From Flavobacterium sp. FEMGT703F (GTDB lineage Bacteria > Bacteroidota > Bacteroidia > Flavobacteriales > Flavobacteriaceae): a DNA stretch of 64,000 nucleotides. The stretch is taken from assembly GCA_002786385.1 (NCBI GenBank), contig PGCN01000025.1, positions 310,001-374,000 of the forward strand, in the 5' to 3' direction. The notes beneath the pieces are model-generated. The model ran no database searches, was not told the origin of the DNA, and worked only from the letters and a program-made list of their open reading frames with translations. Both the position numbers and the translations under genes were made by a program. Numbering within the stretch: the stretch's first letter is position 1; the number at the start of each line of letters is the position of its first letter. Below, piece after piece: positions 28,478 through 37,670 of this stretch.

Positions 28478-28560
28478 TAACGATTTCATAATTAATTGTT
28501 AATTAAAAATATAATTTCGAAAAATAAACCAACAAAATTTACTAATCAAACAAATTACAA

Positions 28561-31191
28561 ATGATGAAAAAAAGTACTTTATTTTTGAAAAAGATGTTGT
28601 TTGTAGTGGCTTTGCTGCTATTCAATCTTTCTTTTTCACAAAGCAGTAGCTTATCAGGGAAAGTTACCGATGCCAAAGGAGAAGCCGTAGTAGGCGCTAA
28701 CGTGGTGTTGAGTAGCGGTTCCAAATCTGCTTCAACCAATGCTGAAGGAATGTATTCTTTCTCAGGATTGGCTGACGGTTCAGTTACCGTAACGGTGTCT
28801 TACATCGGTTTTGCTACCGAAAAGAAAACCGTAGACGTAAAAGGTAGCACTACAATGGATTTCCAACTACAAGATGATTCTAAAGTATTAGAAGAAGTAG
28901 TGGTTACCGGTGTGGTAAATCCGAGAGCCAAAATTAAATCCAGTGTTTCCATCACTACTTTAGATGTAAAACAAGTGGAACAATCAGCGCCAAGATCAAC
29001 CGCTGAAATCTTCAGAACCATTCCGGGTATTCGTTCAGAATCATCAGGAGGTGAAGGAAATGCTAACATCTCTGTACGTGGGGTGCCTATTTCTTCAGGA
29101 GGTTCTAAATATTTGCAAATCCAAGAAGATGGTTTGCCGGTATTATTGTACGGTGACATCGCTTTTGCTACAGCAGATATCTTCACCAGATTTGACAGAA
29201 ACATTGCTAAAATCGAAGCGATCCGCGGAGGTTCAGCGTCAACTTTGTCTTCTAACTCTCCGGGTGGAATCATCAACTTTATCAGCAAAACCGGTAAAAC
29301 CGAAGGCGGAAGTATGGTAACCAGCTTTGGTTTAGATTACAATGATTTCAGAACTGATATCGAATACGGTGCGCGCATCGGAGACGGATTGTACTTCCAC
29401 GCTGGTGGTTTTTACAGAACCGGTGAAGGTGTAAGAAGTCCGGGCTTTACGGCTAATAACGGAGGTCAATTCAAAATGAATGTTACCAAAGAATTCGAAA
29501 ACGGTTCGGTTACAGTATATGCTAAATTCTTAAACGACAGAGCAGCCGCTTTTATGCCAATGCCTATCAAAGTAACAGGAAGCAATTCAAATCCTAACTG
29601 GGAAAGCATCAGCGGTTACGACGCTACTTCAGGCACGCAACAATCACCTTATCTAATGCACAATGTAGGCTTAGACGGTAACGGTAACGTGAGAAGAGGT
29701 AACGTAGCGGATGGTATGCATCCGGTATCTAAAACATTAGGGGCGTCAATCAATTTCGAATTGGCTGACGGATGGAAATTAACTAACAATGGTCGTTTCT
29801 CTTCAAACAGCGGACAATTCATTACACCATTCCCGGCCGAAGTGGCTTCAGCAGCTACCATTGCTAACTCTTTCGGTGCCGGATCAACCTTAACTTATGC
29901 TAACGACGGAACGGCTTTCAACAACCCTAACGGTTTAGTATCAAGAATTCACATGTTTGATGTAGAGTTGAACAACTTCAACAACTTCATGAACGACTTG
30001 AGAATCACTAAGAAATTTGACAAATTCGGTTTAACCGCCGGTTACTTCAAATCGATTCAAAACATCTCTATGTCTTGGTTGTGGAATTCTTACTTACAAG
30101 AAGTATCAGACAACAATCCGAGACTAATCAACGTTACTGATGCAGGTGGAAATTTACTTTCAACCAACGGTTTGTACGCTTACGGTGTACCGGCTTGGGG
30201 TAACTGTTGTACCCGTAACTATGATACGCAATACAATGTATCGGCTCCATATGCTAACGTGTCTTTCGATGCTACCGATAAATTGTCTTTAGAAGGAGGT
30301 ATCCGTTTTGATATGGGTCAAGTAAACGGTTCATTCGCCGGTTCTTCTCAAACGGTATACGATATCAATAATGACAACGTAATTTCTGCTCCTGAAAGCA
30401 GTGTTTCGGCCATCAATACTGCCAATACAACTGCAGTTGATTACGATTACGATTATGTGTCTTACTCTTTAGGAGCTAATTATTTAATCGATGCCAACCA
30501 ATCTGTTTTTGCTCGTTACAGTAAAGGTGCTTCTGCCAAAGCGGATCGTATCTTATTCTCGGGCTTGAATTATCTTGACGGAGATAAAATCAACTCATTG
30601 GATTACTTGGCTCAAGCTGAGTTAGGCTATAAGAGAAAATTCAGCAAAGGGTATGTATATGCTACATTCTTCACTTCTACTACTACTGAAGAAGGCGGAT
30701 TCGAAGCAACATCAAACAGTATCATCGAAAACGATTACCGTTCTATGGGTCTTGAAGTGGAATCGTCTTACAACGTAAACAACGACTTCAACTTACGCGG
30801 TGGATTTACCTATACTAAAGCGGAGATTACTTCAGGCGCTAATGACGGTAATGAACCAAGAAGACAACCAAAAATGATGTATAACTTTATTCCGACTTAC
30901 AAATTCGGAAAAGCCAACAATGTTTTCGGATTGAGCTTCATCGGACAAACCAAAGCGTATGCACAAGACAGCAATGAGTTAGTGATGAACGGTTTCGTAA
31001 TCGTTAACGGATTTGTAGAATTAGGCATTACCAAAGGTTTATCATTAAACTTAGCCGGAAATAACTTATTCAACACTTTGGCCATCACCGAAGCGGAAGA
31101 AGGAAGCATTACAGCCAATACCACTAATATTGTTAGAGCAAGACCTTTGCCGGGAAGATCACTTTCTATGGCATTGACTTACAAGTTCTAA
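28561..31191 (+). CDS. TonB-dependent receptor without SusD partner, likely for sucrose
   Basis: An 876-residue outer-membrane receptor. A signal peptide (about 1-26, ending LSFSQ) is followed by a carboxypeptidase-regulatory-like beta-sandwich (about 30-105, SLSGKVTDAKGEAVVGANVVL). A TonB-box-like segment (EEVVVTGV), a plug domain (about 125-245, AEIFRTIPGIRS to GGSASTLSSNSPGGIINF) and a 22-strand-type barrel ending in the aromatic C-terminus TYKF complete it. No susD-like gene follows, so it is not a SusCD pair; it resembles SuxA-type receptors. Its substrate is inferred from the transporter, invertase-like enzyme and kinase downstream. Either of two adjacent ATG codons may start it. Confidence 0.85.
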   Translation: MMKKSTLFLKKMLFVVALLLFNLSFSQSSSLSGKVTDAKGEAVVGANVVLSSGSKSASTNAEGMYSFSGLADGSVTVTVSYIGFATEKKTVDVKGSTTMDFQLQDDSKVLEEVVVTGVVNPRAKIKSSVSITTLDVKQVEQSAPRSTAEIFRTIPGIRSESSGGEGNANISVRGVPISSGGSKYLQIQEDGLPVLLYGDIAFATADIFTRFDRNIAKIEAIRGGSASTLSSNSPGGIINFISKTGKTEGGSMVTSFGLDYNDFRTDIEYGARIGDGLYFHAGGFYRTGEGVRSPGFTANNGGQFKMNVTKEFENGSVTVYAKFLNDRAAAFMPMPIKVTGSNSNPNWESISGYDATSGTQQSPYLMHNVGLDGNGNVRRGNVADGMHPVSKTLGASINFELADGWKLTNNGRFSSNSGQFITPFPAEVASAATIANSFGAGSTLTYANDGTAFNNPNGLVSRIHMFDVELNNFNNFMNDLRITKKFDKFGLTAGYFKSIQNISMSWLWNSYLQEVSDNNPRLINVTDAGGNLLSTNGLYAYGVPAWGNCCTRNYDTQYNVSAPYANVSFDATDKLSLEGGIRFDMGQVNGSFAGSSQTVYDINNDNVISAPESSVSAINTANTTAVDYDYDYVSYSLGANYLIDANQSVFARYSKGASAKADRILFSGLNYLDGDKINSLDYLAQAELGYKRKFSKGYVYATFFTSTTTEEGGFEATSNSIIENDYRSMGLEVESSYNVNNDFNLRGGFTYTKAEITSGANDGNEPRRQPKMMYNFIPTYKFGKANNVFGLSFIGQTKAYAQDSNELVMNGFVIVNGFVELGITKGLSLNLAGNNLFNTLAITEAEEGSITANTTNIVRARPLPGRSLSMALTYKF

Positions 31192-31219
31192 AACAACCTA
31201 TTTCATGTTTAGTTTGAGT

Positions 31220-31257
31220 AATTCCTATACCATAGATTTATGGTATGGGAATTATTT
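31220..31257 (+). terminator. long hairpin after the receptor gene (terminator or processing site)
   Basis: A 15-bp stem with one G-T wobble (AATTCCTATACCATA at 31220-31234 with its partner at 31239-31253), a 4-base loop, then ATTTTTA. It lies 29 bases past the receptor stop. It may end most transcripts and leave lower expression for the genes downstream, or protect the receptor mRNA 3' end. Confidence 0.6.
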
Positions 31258-31302
31258 TTAACTAAGAATAGTTATCTTTAATTATCGCTAAAAAGGAATC
31301 TT

Positions 31303-31656
31303 ATGAAAAAATCAACGGCTATTATATTGTTTTTGATGCTTTGCTTAGGGCAACAGTTGTCGGCACAACAGAACCAATCTAAAACGACTCCAGTTTCCGA
31401 AAAAAAGGTAATGATAGTCTATGGTAGCGACGAATGTCACCATTGCACCGACACCAAAAAATACCTCAAAGAAAACAATATCGAGTTTGTTTTTTACGAC
31501 ATCGATAAGAACCAAGAAGCGTTAAAGGAAATGCTGTTCAAACTCAAAAATGCCAACATCAGTCTGAACAATTTATCAATTCCGGTGATTGATAAGCAAG
31601 GCGTAATTTTCACCAATGATATCCCGTTTGAGGCTTTTCTCAAGAAATTGAACTAA
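31303..31656 (+). CDS. exported glutaredoxin-like protein
   Basis: A 117-residue protein with a signal peptide (about 1-21, ending QLSAQ), so periplasmic. A glutaredoxin/thioredoxin-fold domain with a CHHC active site (C45-C48, in SDECHHCTDTKKYL) and a cis-proline in LSIPVID follows. A CxxC with two histidines is expected to be a fairly oxidising couple. It has no evident link to sugar use but is the second gene of the locus, only 3 bases before the transporter gene. It could mend disulfides of the exported proteins; this is inference. Confidence 0.8.
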   Translation: MKKSTAIILFLMLCLGQQLSAQQNQSKTTPVSEKKVMIVYGSDECHHCTDTKKYLKENNIEFVFYDIDKNQEALKEMLFKLKNANISLNNLSIPVIDKQGVIFTNDIPFEAFLKKLN

Positions 31657-31659
31657 CCT

Positions 31660-33042
31660 ATGAACCAGAAAACAAACTTAAGCTTTTGGCAAATTTGGAA
31701 CATGAACTTCGGGTTTTTCGGAATCCAATTCAGTTTTGGTTTGCAGCAAAGCAATATGAGCGCCATTTACAAATATTTAGGTGCCGATGAAGGAAGTTTA
31801 CCCATGTTATGGCTTGCCGGCCCCATTACAGGCTTGATTGTTCAGCCTATAGTCGGAGCGATAAGCGATGGAACTTGGTCTCCTAAATTCGGTCGCCGAA
31901 AACCATTTTTCCTTATTGGTGCCCTAATTTCCAGCATTGCTTTATTGCTGATGCCTTATTCCAATACGCTTTTTATGGCGGCCAGTTTGTTGTGGATTTT
32001 AGATGCCGCCAACAATGTAGCCATGGAGCCGTATCGTGCCTTTGTAGCCGATAAACTCAACGAAAAGCAAATGTCTCTTGGTTTCCTCATGCAGAGCTTT
32101 TTTACCGGCTTCGGGATTACATTGGCCAATTTTACCCCGGCCATTTTAGTCTCACTCGGATTTTTGGCCATCACCGATAAAATGGAAAACGGCATTCCGG
32201 TTTATACCTATTGGGCGTTTTTTATCGGAGCTTTTGCTTCTATAGCCTCAGTATTGTTATCGGTTATGACCACCAAAGAATTTCCGCCAACGGCTGAAGA
32301 ATTATTGGTGATTCAGGAAAAGAAAAAAGAAAATCTTTTTAAAACGGTGGCCAAGGATATCGCCGAAGCCTTCAGAACCATGCCACTCACCATGAAGCAA
32401 CTCATCCCGGTAAAATTCTTTACTTGGTATGCTATGTTTTGTTATTGGCAATACATCACGTCTTCATTGTCCTTGTCGTTATTTGGTACCACAGATCAAG
32501 CTTCAGAAGGATTTTCAAAAGCACAACTACTTACCGGTAGTTTGAACGGAACTTACAATATTATCTGTTTTATGGTCGCCTTTTTGTTAGTGCCGATAGC
32601 TTTAAAAATAGGTGCTAAAGGCGTACACTTTATAGCGCTGTCCTTAGGAGGAATCGGATTGCTACTAATCCCTTTTTTAAACAACACCGATGTGCTTTTT
32701 ACCCTGCACAATCCTTTTGGCAATAACATTCCGGTTACTACCATTTTCTTATACTCTTTTGGTTTGGGAATTTCTTGGGCTTCTACTATGGCGATGCCTT
32801 ACCAATTGTTAGCCGGATCTATTCCCAAAGAAAAGACCGGGGTATATATGGGTATTTTTAATATGTTCATTGTTATTCCAATGGCCATTCAAATCCTAAC
32901 CATGCAGTATTTTGTTTATGATTGGTTAGGAAACAACCCTATAAATGTTATCAAATTAGCCGGAGTATTTTTAATCATAGCCGGTTTATTAACACTTTTT
33001 ATTACGGTAAAGAACAAAAATCAAATTGTACAAAGTGAATAA
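31660..33042 (+). CDS. MFS sugar transporter of the GPH/SUT type (likely sucrose:H+ symporter)
   Basis: A 460-residue inner-membrane transporter with 12 predicted helices. The loop between helices 2 and 3 reads DGTWSPKFGRRKPFF (about 69-83), the same arrangement as the GRRRPF loop of plant SUT sucrose carriers. Other features typical of the group are NMNFGFFGIQFSFGLQQSNMS in helix 1 and WILDAANNVAMEPYRAFVAD in helix 4. It overlaps the following hydrolase gene by 8 bases if that gene starts at the GTG at 33035. It would bring the sugar taken up by the receptor into the cytoplasm. Confidence 0.85.
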   Translation: MNQKTNLSFWQIWNMNFGFFGIQFSFGLQQSNMSAIYKYLGADEGSLPMLWLAGPITGLIVQPIVGAISDGTWSPKFGRRKPFFLIGALISSIALLLMPYSNTLFMAASLLWILDAANNVAMEPYRAFVADKLNEKQMSLGFLMQSFFTGFGITLANFTPAILVSLGFLAITDKMENGIPVYTYWAFFIGAFASIASVLLSVMTTKEFPPTAEELLVIQEKKKENLFKTVAKDIAEAFRTMPLTMKQLIPVKFFTWYAMFCYWQYITSSLSLSLFGTTDQASEGFSKAQLLTGSLNGTYNIICFMVAFLLVPIALKIGAKGVHFIALSLGGIGLLLIPFLNNTDVLFTLHNPFGNNIPVTTIFLYSFGLGISWASTMAMPYQLLAGSIPKEKTGVYMGIFNMFIVIPMAIQILTMQYFVYDWLGNNPINVIKLAGVFLIIAGLLTLFITVKNKNQIVQSE

Positions 33043-34210
33043 AATAGTATACGATAAAGCGATTCGTTTGCTCCATGAAGTAGCTTCACCTGACGGATTT
33101 TTAGCCAGTGCCGAAAACACAAGCAATTACAAAAGGGTTTGGGCACGAGATGGCGTAATTTGCGGTTTGGCCGCTTTGGCTTCGGGAGACGAAAAGTTGA
33201 TTGCCACGTTCAAAAGCACTTTGGATACCTTGGCGGAAAACCAACACGATATAGGTACTATTCCGTCTAATGTATTGGTTTCAGCCGATAAAAAAGAAGT
33301 CAGCTACGGCGGATTGGCCGGTCGAGTTGATGCCGTGACTTGGTTTATTATCGGCGTTTGTCAATATGCGCATCACCAATGTGATCCGGCGTTTGTGGTT
33401 CGCTATCATTACGAAATTGAAAAAGGATTAGAACTTTTAAACGCTTGGGAATTCAATAACAAACATTTGGTTTATGTGCCGCTTTCAGGGAATTGGGCCG
33501 ATGAATACATTACCGACGGTTATGTGCTGTACGACCAACTGCTAAGAGTTTGGGCCTTAAGAAGCTACAATCATTTTGCCAAAAGCGAGGTAATACAGGA
33601 AAAAATAGAAGCCATTACAAGTCAAATAGAAATTAACTTCTTGCCCGAAAGTACCGGAGAAAAATTCCACGAAAGAGCCTATAAAGAAGTAGTGTTTGCT
33701 GATTATATGCCATGTTCTTTTTCGCCTTCAGGATACAAAACCCAATTCGATGCTTTTGCCAATTCCTTAGCGGTTATATTAAATATTGGTCCGAAAACGT
33801 TTCACAGCCAACTCTTGAAATTTACCGAGAACTTGACTGCTGAAACTACACTTGGGTTGTTGCCGGCTTTTTGGCCACCGGTATTTGAAAACGACGAACA
33901 TTGGCATTTGCTCAAAAACAATTGCCGGTATGAGTTTCGAAATTACCCCTACGAATTCCACAACGGCGGAAGTTGGCCTATGGTAAATGGTTTTTACGGT
34001 TTGGCTTTACTGGCCAAAGGAGAGGAAAAAAAGGCCACATCAATACTCGACAAAATAAACCGAGCCAATGCCCTTGAGGAGTTTTCGTTTTACGAGAATT
34101 TCAATACCAAAACGGCCGAACCTAATGGTGTGTCTTTTTGTGCATGGAGTGCTGCAGCCACCATTTTAGTCCATCAATCAATACATCAAAATTTTAAAAT
34201 ACTCGTTTAA
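33035..34210 (+). CDS. GH100-like glycoside hydrolase, probable cytoplasmic invertase
   Basis: A 391-residue (alpha/alpha)6-barrel-type hydrolase without a signal peptide. Automatic annotation would probably name it amylo-alpha-1,6-glucosidase, but several segments match alkaline/neutral invertases of GH100: RVWARDGVICGLAAL (compare VRDFVPSALAFL), GRVDAVTWFIIGVCQYAH (compare APVDSGLWWIILLRAYGK, whose Asp is the catalytic acid; here D99) and YEFHNGGSWP (compare WSYHNGGSWP). With a SUT-like carrier before and a PfkB kinase after it, sucrose hydrolysis is the best reading. The start is GTG at 33035, overlapping the transporter stop; TTG at 33026 is an alternative. The kinase starts 1 base after its stop. 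Confidence 0.75.
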   Translation: MNKIVYDKAIRLLHEVASPDGFLASAENTSNYKRVWARDGVICGLAALASGDEKLIATFKSTLDTLAENQHDIGTIPSNVLVSADKKEVSYGGLAGRVDAVTWFIIGVCQYAHHQCDPAFVVRYHYEIEKGLELLNAWEFNNKHLVYVPLSGNWADEYITDGYVLYDQLLRVWALRSYNHFAKSEVIQEKIEAITSQIEINFLPESTGEKFHERAYKEVVFADYMPCSFSPSGYKTQFDAFANSLAVILNIGPKTFHSQLLKFTENLTAETTLGLLPAFWPPVFENDEHWHLLKNNCRYEFRNYPYEFHNGGSWPMVNGFYGLALLAKGEEKKATSILDKINRANALEEFSFYENFNTKTAEPNGVSFCAWSAAATILVHQSIHQNFKILV

Positions 34211-34211
34211 G

Positions 34212-35141
34212 TTGAAAACCATAGATATCATATGCATAGGCGAAGTGTTGATTGACTTTATCGGTCATGAGGTCAATACTTCTATCAACAGAACCAAAGA
34301 TTACCACCGTTTTTTGGGCGGTTCACCAACTAATGTAGCGGTGAATGCATCCCGATTGGGGTTGAATGCCGTGTTGGTGGCTTCGTGCGGCCAAGACGGA
34401 TTAGGCGATTACGTGATTCGAAAACTGAAAGCCAACAACGTCAATACAGACCATATAGGAAAATCTGAAACGGTGCCAACCTCGGTGATTTTTGTTTCTA
34501 AATCAACCGAAACACCCGATTTTATCCCGTACCGTCAAGCCGATTGCGAAATATCAGAAAGTCAATTGCCGGACAACGTGATTGCCCAAGCCAAAATTTT
34601 TCACACTACTTGTTTTGCGTTGAGTAAAAATCCGGCGAGACAAACCATTTTGAATCGCGCTCAAAAAGCCAAAGCGTTAGGTTTGCAGTTGAGCATCGAT
34701 ATCAATTTCTCCGAACGCATTTGGCCGGATAGGGAAGAAGCCAAAAGTGTACTCAAGCAGTATTTGGCCAATGATCCGTTGGTCAAGTTAAGCGAAGACG
34801 ATTGTTATCGCCTCTTTGCCGCTGTAAAATCAGAAGAATACATCTTCGATTATTTCCACAGTTTAGGCGCTTCAACCATTTGCTTAACCAAAGGGAAAAA
34901 CGGTGTGGTAGTGTCTGATATCAATCAAGGGCTGTTTTTTCAAAAAGCCATTCCCATTGAGGAAGTTAAAGATACTACGGGCGCCGGAGATGCCTTTTGG
35001 ACCGGATTTTTATACGCCCAATTACACCAAAATTCTTTGGAAGAAACCATAACCGTAGCGCAAAAATTAGCTGCCATCAAACTGCAAAATGTGGGCAGAT
35101 TGCCGGAAAATATCAACATCAAAGCACTGATAGAAGAATAA
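34212..35141 (+). CDS. PfkB-family sugar kinase, probable fructokinase
   Basis: A 309-residue ribokinase-fold kinase. The N-terminal signature is GEVLIDFIG, with the first PfkB pattern in FLGGSPTNVAVNASRLG. The C-terminal DTTGAGDAFWTGF carries the anion hole GAGD and the catalytic base D260. No ATG is in frame near the family start, so TTG at 34212 is the start; it begins 1 base after the hydrolase stop, indicating tight coupling. Phosphorylating fructose released from sucrose is the inferred role; IolC-type kinases have similar sequences. It ends the sugar operon. Confidence 0.82.
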   Translation: MKTIDIICIGEVLIDFIGHEVNTSINRTKDYHRFLGGSPTNVAVNASRLGLNAVLVASCGQDGLGDYVIRKLKANNVNTDHIGKSETVPTSVIFVSKSTETPDFIPYRQADCEISESQLPDNVIAQAKIFHTTCFALSKNPARQTILNRAQKAKALGLQLSIDINFSERIWPDREEAKSVLKQYLANDPLVKLSEDDCYRLFAAVKSEEYIFDYFHSLGASTICLTKGKNGVVVSDINQGLFFQKAIPIEEVKDTTGAGDAFWTGFLYAQLHQNSLEETITVAQKLAAIKLQNVGRLPENINIKALIEE

Positions 35142-35175
35142 ACGCCAACCACAAATTTAGTTAGTTATGCTGAGG

Positions 35176-35205
35176 AAAAGCCGTGTAGTACTTATACGGC
35201 TTTTT
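35176..35205 (+). terminator. terminator of the sugar operon
   Basis: A 12-bp stem with one G-T wobble (35176-35187 with 35193-35204, core AAAAGCCGT / ACGGCTTTT), a 5-base loop and a T-run, 35 bases past the kinase stop. Confidence 0.85.
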
Positions 35206-35264
35206 GCTTTTTGAGTTTGTGCAAAAAGAAATGGTCAAAAATTTCCATTTTACACCGATACTTC

Positions 35265-35272
35265 TACCTTTG
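35265..35272 (+). promoter_or_regulatory. -7 promoter box of maeB
   Basis: TACCTTTG, an exact TAnnTTTG match, 25 bases before the maeB ATG. Confidence 0.55.
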
Positions 35273-35297
35273 TAAGTCTGAATAAAAAGATTCTCCA

Positions 35298-37589
35298 ATG
35301 AATAAATATAGCAAGCGAAGAGAAGCACTATTGTACCATGCTAAACCTACGCCGGGTAAAATTCAAGTTGTACCTACCAAAAAATACGCCACCCAAAGAG
35401 ATTTATCGTTAGCCTATTCTCCGGGAGTAGCGGAGCCTTGTTTGGAAATAGCCAAAGACGTCAACAACGTTTATAAATATACTGCCAAAGGAAATTTAGT
35501 AGCCGTAATCAGTAATGGAACCGCTGTTTTAGGATTGGGAGATATTGGTCCTGAAGCTTCAAAACCGGTTATGGAAGGCAAGGCATTGTTGTTCAAAATT
35601 TTTGCCGGAATCGATGTGTTCGATATTGAAGTTGGTACCAAAGACATCGATGCTTTTATCGAAACCGTTAAAAATATTGCGCCAACTTTTGGTGGAATCA
35701 ACCTTGAAGATATTAAAGCACCGGAATCTTTTGAAATTGAAAGACGCCTGGTAGAAGAGCTCAATATTCCGGTGATGCACGACGACCAACACGGAACGGC
35801 CATTATTTCATCAGCCGCTTTATTGAACGCTTTAGAGTTGGCTAAAAAGAAAACTACCGAAGTAAAAATAGTGGTTTCAGGAGCAGGTTCTGCCGCTTTG
35901 GCTTGTGCCAATTTATACATTTTGTTGGGCGTAAAACCCGAAAATATCATCATGTTTGATAAAGATGGTGTGCTTTCTTCGGAAAGAACCGATTTGTCGG
36001 ATTTGCAAAAAAGATACACCCATGGTAAAGCCGGAATTACCTTAGCGGAAGCTTTGGTTGGTGCCGATGTTTTCTTGGGATTGTCAGCCGGAAATATCTT
36101 GACTCCTGAAATGTTATTAGGCATGGCCAAAAATCCGATAGTGTTTGCTATGGCGAATCCAATTCCTGAAATCGATTACGATTTAGCGATTGCCACACGC
36201 AAAGACATCATCATGGCTACCGGACGTTCGGATCATCCTAATCAGGTGAATAACGTTTTAGGTTTTCCATATATTTTCCGCGGCGCTTTAGATGTGAGAG
36301 CGACAAAAATTAATGAAGAAATGAAAATGGCAGCGGTACATGCCTTGGCTGAATTGGCCAAAGAACCGGTGCCGGAACAAGTAAATATTGCCTACGGAGA
36401 AACCCGTTTGAATTTTGGTAAAGATTATATTATCCCAAAACCTTTTGATCCCAGATTAATCACTCATGTTGCACCAGCCGTAGCCAAAGCAGCTATGAAT
36501 TCCGGTGTGGCTTTGAATCCGATTACCGATTGGGAAAAATATGAAGAAGAGTTGTTAGAACGATTGGGTTCTGATAACAAAATGGTACGTTTGTTAACCA
36601 ACCGTGCTAAAACCGATCCGAAGCGCGTGGTTTTTGCTGAAGCCGATCATTTGGATGTCTTGAAAGCAGCACAAATTGCCTATGAAGAAGGTATCGCTCA
36701 TCCGATTTTGTTGGGGAATAAAGATTTGATTTTAGAATTAAAAGAAGAACTGGGCTTTGATGCCGATGTGCCGATTTTTGATCCGAAAACCAAAGAGGAA
36801 GACGCCCGCCGAATGCAGTATGCTGATACTTATTGGAAGTCGAGACAACGCCGAGGGATTTCGTTGTTGGATGCACAAAAATGGATGCGCGAACGCAATT
36901 ATTTTGCAGCAATGATGGTGAATGAAGGCGATGCCGATGCCATGGTTTCCGGTTATTCCAGAAGCTATCCTTCTACCGTAAAACCGCTAATGCAATTGAT
37001 AGGAAAAGCACCGGGAATTACCTTGATTGCCACCACTAATATGATGATGACCAATCGCGGACCAATGTTTTTATCCGATACTGCTATCAATCCAAATCCA
37101 ACCGCAGATGAGTTAGCGAAAATTGCTTTGATGACTGCCAAAACCGTTCGTATGTTTGGTATGGAACCGGTAATTGCGATGGTTTCTTTTTCAAACTTCG
37201 GTTCTTCATCCCATGAAAGTGCCACGAAAGTACGAGAGGCTGTAGCTTATTTGCATAAATACTATCCGGATTTGATTGTTGATGGTGAAATCCAAACCGA
37301 TTTTGCGCTCAATCAGGAAATGCTGGCTAACAAATTTCCGTTTTCAAAGTTGGCCGGAAAGAAAGTCAATACTTTGGTATTCCCGAATTTAGAAGCGGCT
37401 AACATCAATTACAAACTATTGAAAGAGCTTTACAAAGTGGATTCGATAGGTCCGATTATGTTGGGAATGGAAAAAGCGGTTCATATTTTCCAATTGGGTG
37501 CCAGTGTAGAAGAAATGGTGAACATGGTAGCCGTAGCGGTTGTAGATGCTCAAGAAAAAGAAAAAAGAAAGAAAGGAACTGTAAAATAG
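35298..37589 (+). CDS. maeB: NADP-dependent malic enzyme, MaeB type with phosphotransacetylase-like domain
   Basis: A 763-residue fusion. The malic enzyme domain (about 1-410) has the N-terminal catalytic part (SLAYSPGVAEPC, GDIGPEASKPVMEGK, DDQHGTAIISSAALLNAL) and the NAD(P)-binding part (VVSGAGSAALACANLY). It converts malate to pyruvate and CO2. The C-terminal ~330 residues form a phosphate acetyl/butyryl-transferase-like domain (VFAEADHLDVLKAA, NEGDADAMVSGYSRSYPSTV). In MaeB this domain is considered regulatory and acetyl-CoA-responsive rather than catalytic. It supplies NADPH and pyruvate. Confidence 0.94.
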   Translation: MNKYSKRREALLYHAKPTPGKIQVVPTKKYATQRDLSLAYSPGVAEPCLEIAKDVNNVYKYTAKGNLVAVISNGTAVLGLGDIGPEASKPVMEGKALLFKIFAGIDVFDIEVGTKDIDAFIETVKNIAPTFGGINLEDIKAPESFEIERRLVEELNIPVMHDDQHGTAIISSAALLNALELAKKKTTEVKIVVSGAGSAALACANLYILLGVKPENIIMFDKDGVLSSERTDLSDLQKRYTHGKAGITLAEALVGADVFLGLSAGNILTPEMLLGMAKNPIVFAMANPIPEIDYDLAIATRKDIIMATGRSDHPNQVNNVLGFPYIFRGALDVRATKINEEMKMAAVHALAELAKEPVPEQVNIAYGETRLNFGKDYIIPKPFDPRLITHVAPAVAKAAMNSGVALNPITDWEKYEEELLERLGSDNKMVRLLTNRAKTDPKRVVFAEADHLDVLKAAQIAYEEGIAHPILLGNKDLILELKEELGFDADVPIFDPKTKEEDARRMQYADTYWKSRQRRGISLLDAQKWMRERNYFAAMMVNEGDADAMVSGYSRSYPSTVKPLMQLIGKAPGITLIATTNMMMTNRGPMFLSDTAINPNPTADELAKIALMTAKTVRMFGMEPVIAMVSFSNFGSSSHESATKVREAVAYLHKYYPDLIVDGEIQTDFALNQEMLANKFPFSKLAGKKVNTLVFPNLEAANINYKLLKELYKVDSIGPIMLGMEKAVHIFQLGASVEEMVNMVAVAVVDAQEKEKRKKGTVK

Positions 37590-37644
37590 TTTGGTAATAA
37601 TGTTCAGATATTGCAGTTGAATGATGTCAGTTCAGGAATTTTGT

Positions 37645-37652
37645 TATATTTG
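37645..37652 (+). promoter_or_regulatory. -7 promoter box of ruvA-sprA
   Basis: TATATTTG, exact TAnnTTTG, 18 bases before the ruvA ATG. sprA begins 3 bases after ruvA, so this promoter probably drives both. Confidence 0.55.
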
Positions 37653-37670
37653 GAATAGATTTAAACGGTA

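Noticed and set aside
33792..33805. Partial LacI operator (CGAAAACGTTTC) inside the hydrolase gene
   Set aside because: Only 12 bases fit and the symmetry is broken; it encodes an ordinary part of the protein, so chance is the simpler explanation.
27381..35205. A SusCD-type polysaccharide utilisation locus
   Set aside because: No susD-like lipoprotein gene and no secreted glycanases are present; all enzymes lack signal peptides.
35471..36130. Minus-strand open frame of 219 codons within maeB
   Set aside because: Shadow of the malic enzyme frame; composition rich in Ser/Pro/Ile typical of antisense translation.
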